This document shows positions 61,311 through 64,000 of a DNA stretch of 64,000 nt, piece after piece (positions within the stretch are counted from its first letter, which is position 1; every line of letters starts with the position of its first letter). The stretch is from Streptococcus oralis subsp. dentisani. GTDB lineage: Bacteria; Bacillota; Bacilli; Lactobacillales; Streptococcaceae. The notes below the pieces were generated by a model. That model had not been told where the DNA came from. It saw only the letters and a program-made list of their open reading frames with translations, and made no database searches. The position numbers were made by a program, and so were the translations under genes. The DNA is taken from positions 1-64,000 of the forward strand of contig NZ_NCUW01000028.1 of the NCBI RefSeq assembly GCF_002096335.1. Direction: 5' to 3'.

Positions 61311-62363
61311 CTAGTTGACTAGCCATTTGTATTTTTTAAAATATTTTTTAAATATAATTGTTCCTATCAATGATATAAATAACGTAAGAAAAAATCGTAG
61401 CACCACTAAAACAACTATTCCTAATGGTGTAAACATAAAATACGAATTTAGGGAATAACTTAATTTCAAGATTAAATAATTTAATGGATCAGAAAAAATA
61501 TATATACCTAATCCATTAATTAGAATCATCTTAAAAATACTAGCATCACCAACACTTTTCTTTTGAGATAATTGATACGCGATGCTATACGTTAATAATG
61601 AACCCAAGACAGCCATTAACTCAACTAATACTTTACTAAACAATACCTGAGTAAACTTAACATAGAGATTTAATAAAACCATTAAGGCAAATACCGTAGA
61701 TAATAACAAAACATAATTTTTTTTCTTATTAATAAATTGATTATATTTTTCTCTATTTGATTCAAACAAAAAGCCTAAACTAAAGTAAAATAAAAATTGA
61801 AGAGGTACTTTAAATAGTGGGAGTTCTATTTTGTAACTCAAAATATGCAGAACATAAAAGACAACATAAGTAGCAAGCTTTGTTTCTTTTTTTAGCGTAT
61901 AGAATGCAAATATAAAAATAATAAATAAAGCATATAAATACCATAAATGACTATTCCCAATTAAGAAAAATTGTCCTACAAATGCTTTAAAAGGATCTGT
62001 AGAATCAAAATAATTTGAAATATATTTTATTGGTATTGAATAAAGAATAGTAAATATAATGAAAGGAAAAAGCAATCTCTTTGCCTTATTTTGCACAATT
62101 AATTTCAAAGTAGACCATTTATCTCTTTGAACCTGAAGATAGTAGAAAGCTCCTGACAATGCCATAAAAAGTGGCATATGGAAGTAATATAATACTTCTC
62201 TTACTTTATCAAAAACTTTATACAATACCAACGATAAATTTTGATTTATATATTGTTGATAATCAACCCCCCCGTACTTAGTCGAAATCACATAGTATGT
62301 ACTGTGGCTTAATACAACCATTAAAATGGCAATTACTTTTAAAATATCATATTCCTTCTTCAT
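61311..62363 (-). CDS. Second acyltransferase-3-family membrane protein
   Basis: The 350-residue protein has about ten membrane helices and the acyltransferase-3 signatures (EYDILKVIAILMVVLSHSTY at the N-terminus, YYFHMPLFMALSGAFYYL near 60, GNSHLWYLYALF near 136). It probably adds O-acetyl to a sugar of the repeat unit. It overlaps wzy by 4 bases. Base composition is visibly richer in A and T than pbp1a. Confidence 0.87.
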   Translation of the reverse strand: MKKEYDILKVIAILMVVLSHSTYYVISTKYGGVDYQQYINQNLSLVLYKVFDKVREVLYYFHMPLFMALSGAFYYLQVQRDKWSTLKLIVQNKAKRLLFPFIIFTILYSIPIKYISNYFDSTDPFKAFVGQFFLIGNSHLWYLYALFIIFIFAFYTLKKETKLATYVVFYVLHILSYKIELPLFKVPLQFLFYFSLGFLFESNREKYNQFINKKKNYVLLLSTVFALMVLLNLYVKFTQVLFSKVLVELMAVLGSLLTYSIAYQLSQKKSVGDASIFKMILINGLGIYIFSDPLNYLILKLSYSLNSYFMFTPLGIVVLVVLRFFLTLFISLIGTIIFKKYFKKYKWLVN

Positions 62364-63553
62364 GTATGTTCTCTATTCAGAATCAAGGCATAAAATATCC
62401 CAACAAACAGGATAAATAACGGTGTATCTGTAAATATTGCTGTAAATATTAGAATTATAAACAATAAAGCTAACATCTTAGAGTTTGATGAAAATCTCTT
62501 CAATAGTACACTAACAACAGGATAAAAGTATAGCACGCCCAAAATTATTCCCCCTTGAGCTAAGATGACAAAAAAACTATTACTGTATCCTAAATTACTT
62601 CGTATAGTGGTATCCATGTAGGACTCAATCGCTCTAATCCCAGATGATAAACCTGAACCAAAAATAAAGTGATCTTTCCATGCCAAAAAACCTGCTACAT
62701 AATCATCATATCGAATACTTGCTGAAGCGGAATCGGATTTTTCCCCCCACACTTTAACCAAAGTAAAGATTAATACAGGGATAGATATTAAGTTAATATA
62801 TTTAAACCAACTTCTTTTTTGATTTATCACTTTATAAATAAGTAATAAGCCAGCTATAAAAAACCCTGTTGTTGATGCTGTTGTAAGAATTGTTAACATT
62901 AATAAAACAAATATTCTAGTGCTATGTTTAAGCAATAACTCTTGAAATATTAAAGCAACACTTAGCAATAAACTCCACATTGGCGCTTCTGCAAAAATAC
63001 CGCTATTCCTAATCATTTTATAACCCAAAAATAAAGCGTTTTGCGTTTCAAAATACAAATTATAATAACTAGTAGTTACCTGACCACCACTCCAGCTACT
63101 TACTACATAGTTTGTCGGTTTTATTATATTTAAAACACTACCAAAACACCAAAAGAGCAGAGAAATAACAGCTAAAATTAAAACAATCCTCACAAAGATA
63201 GCTAAAAAATTTGTTAATGTATTTTTATAATATTTATACATTACTAGTATTAGCATTAATGGTACAACAATAAAATGGTATGTTAGTATATTTGACGATA
63301 TGACAGAAGCCGAAACAAAAAGATTAATAATAATTGCAAAAAAATAAAGAACAATAACTAATAGCATTTTTTTAAAATATTGGAGAGATAATCTACCGCT
63401 AATTACTTCCAACAAAACTGCAATTGTAATCACAACAATCAGATAAAAATTTAATTTATTCTCTACACCTATATACAAATAAATAGAGTTTGTTTTTATA
63501 ATTATTAGAAAAAGTAGTAACGTATCAACAATATTCATTAAGTTAATCTTCAA
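62360..63553 (-). CDS. wzy: Polysaccharide polymerase Wzy (probable)
   Basis: The 397-residue protein has about 11 membrane helices with a larger outer loop near 265-310 (KDHFIFGSGLSSGIRAIESY), the layout of Wzy-type polymerases and O-antigen ligases; sequence is poorly conserved in this class. It sits with wzx and glf, as expected. The start is probably TTG at 63553, as a GGGGGG ribosome site lies six bases upstream; an ATG five codons in is the alternative. It is AT-rich. Confidence 0.8.
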   Translation of the reverse strand: MKINLMNIVDTLLLFLIIIKTNSIYLYIGVENKLNFYLIVVITIAVLLEVISGRLSLQYFKKMLLVIVLYFFAIIINLFVSASVISSNILTYHFIVVPLMLILVMYKYYKNTLTNFLAIFVRIVLILAVISLLFWCFGSVLNIIKPTNYVVSSWSGGQVTTSYYNLYFETQNALFLGYKMIRNSGIFAEAPMWSLLLSVALIFQELLLKHSTRIFVLLMLTILTTASTTGFFIAGLLLIYKVINQKRSWFKYINLISIPVLIFTLVKVWGEKSDSASASIRYDDYVAGFLAWKDHFIFGSGLSSGIRAIESYMDTTIRSNLGYSNSFFVILAQGGIILGVLYFYPVVSVLLKRFSSNSKMLALLFIILIFTAIFTDTPLFILFVGIFYALILNREHT

Positions 63554-63604
63554 TAATATCCCCCCTACCTTTTAATTGCTTATTAAACTAAAAATAAACC
63601 ATAC

Positions 63605-63825
63605 TTCATTTTAAGTTTTACAGATACCCCAAAAAATCTGTGGCTCTTTTTTCGATTAGCTTAAATTTCCTTAGTGCCATAACTAACAACTCCTAGAGTA
63701 ACTAATAAAACCGGTAACAATAGAGTTAAAATATCCATGTATTCCCAAATTCTCTGAAGACAATACCCATGTCACATAGGAAGTTGTAATGATGGCAAGT
63801 ATAGTGATTAATCGTAGACTCCTCC
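63605..63825 (-). pseudogene. Remnant of a second wzx (flippase) gene, N-terminal part
   Basis: The DNA is a diverged copy of the 5' part of the intact wzx (about 61030-61215). Shared strings in the same order include TCACATAGG, GTAATGAT, ATATCCAT and CAACTCCTA; the minus strand also shows ...FFGYL-type fragments with stops and frame changes. It lacks start and end. It points to an older flippase allele lost when the locus was replaced. Confidence 0.7.
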
Positions 63826-63944
63826 ACATTAACCTTGCTGTCTACAATAATAAAAATATCATGTTCCTTATAATCCAACAGAGAAATTAAAAATTTCAAC
63901 TATTCAAACTTATTATGTTCAATTATTATATAAGCTTGTTTCAT
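63826..63944 (-). pseudogene. Remnant of a GT14 (core-2/I-branching type) glycosyltransferase gene, N-terminus
   Basis: From an ATG at 63944 with GAGGA upstream, the minus strand reads MKQAYIIIEHNKFE, then a TAG stop, then LKFLISLLDYKEHDIFIIVD and SKVN. This is the typical beginning of GT14-type enzymes (M-K-x-A-Y-L-I-x-A-H-N ... LLSLLDD..NDI(F/Y)IHIDKK). It then runs into the wzx remnant, so it is cut off after about 40 codons. The rest of 63945-64000 shows no gene start I can support. Confidence 0.65.
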
Positions 63945-64000
63945 AATTCCTCGTTTCTTAAAATACTCGATATTCTTATCAAATACATTAATCTACTATA

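Overview
The window is chromosomal DNA of a mitis-group Streptococcus (S. oralis / S. mitis / S. pneumoniae cluster). This rests on the complete FabT-type fatty acid operon with fabK and fabM, the mvaK1-mvaD-mvaK2-fni mevalonate operon, the mapZ-gnd-ritR block with the atypical N53/C128 regulator, a choline-binding protein very like pneumococcal CbpF, and gene order that largely follows pneumococcus from memory. The surface-polysaccharide genes lie directly beside pbp1a and the allele types are commensal-like, so a commensal (S. oralis or S. mitis) is more likely than S. pneumoniae. No tRNA, intact insertion sequence, CRISPR array or prophage was seen.

Layout. 1-3200 (-): 5' two-thirds or so of a serine-rich repeat adhesin running off the left edge. 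3201-3778: non-coding, with hairpins and a diverged direct repeat. 3779-6156 (-): prfC and a YwaF-like membrane protein. 6321-11046 (+): gatCAB, then efp, an Asp23/Gls24 protein and nusB. 11096-12022 (-): a CPBP protease pseudogene. 12178-22747 (-): accA-accD-accC-fabZ-accB-fabF-fabG-fabD-fabK-acpP-fabH-fabT-fabM. 23029-26255 (+): aspartate kinase, DUF956 protein and a T-box-controlled serS. 26281-29290 (-): TDT transporter, AhpD-like protein and a glycine-riboswitch-controlled Na+/alanine-glycine symporter. 29703-31508 (-): a GT8 glycosyltransferase and a decayed region. 31509-34805 (-): mutS2, cvpA-like gene, zapA. 34892-38907 (+): rnhC, lepB, recD2. 38955-40238 (-): tig. 40331-43324 (-): liaF-liaS-liaR plus an AlkD-like gene. 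43401-47202 (-): mevalonate operon. 47321-54697 (-): cbpF-like gene, ritR, gnd, mapZ, an rRNA methyltransferase, rnpB, gpsB, ypsA-like gene. 54763-57509 (+): recU-pbp1a. 57707-64000 (-): the distal end of a capsule / receptor-polysaccharide locus (acyltransferase, glf, wzx, acyltransferase, wzy), followed upstream by remnants of a second flippase and of a GT14-type glycosyltransferase.

The genes form housekeeping blocks with clear links: membrane lipid synthesis (fab/acc under FabT), isoprenoid precursors for undecaprenol (mva genes), cell-envelope stress sensing (liaFSR), division and wall synthesis (mapZ, gpsB, recU-pbp1a, zapA), and surface display (SRR adhesin, choline-binding protein, polysaccharide locus, possible adhesin glycosyltransferase).

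No clearly new system was found. The best leads are: a CPBP protease gene whose only visible lesion is a stop codon at the first catalytic glutamate and whose N-terminus looks like a double-glycine peptide leader; the scar of two lost polysaccharide genes at 63605-63944; a pbp1a allele carrying NSGY where susceptible pneumococci have TSQF; covarying hairpins at 3561-3710; and a probable leaderless rnhC mRNA. All assignments come from reading the sequence and remembered family features; no database search was run.
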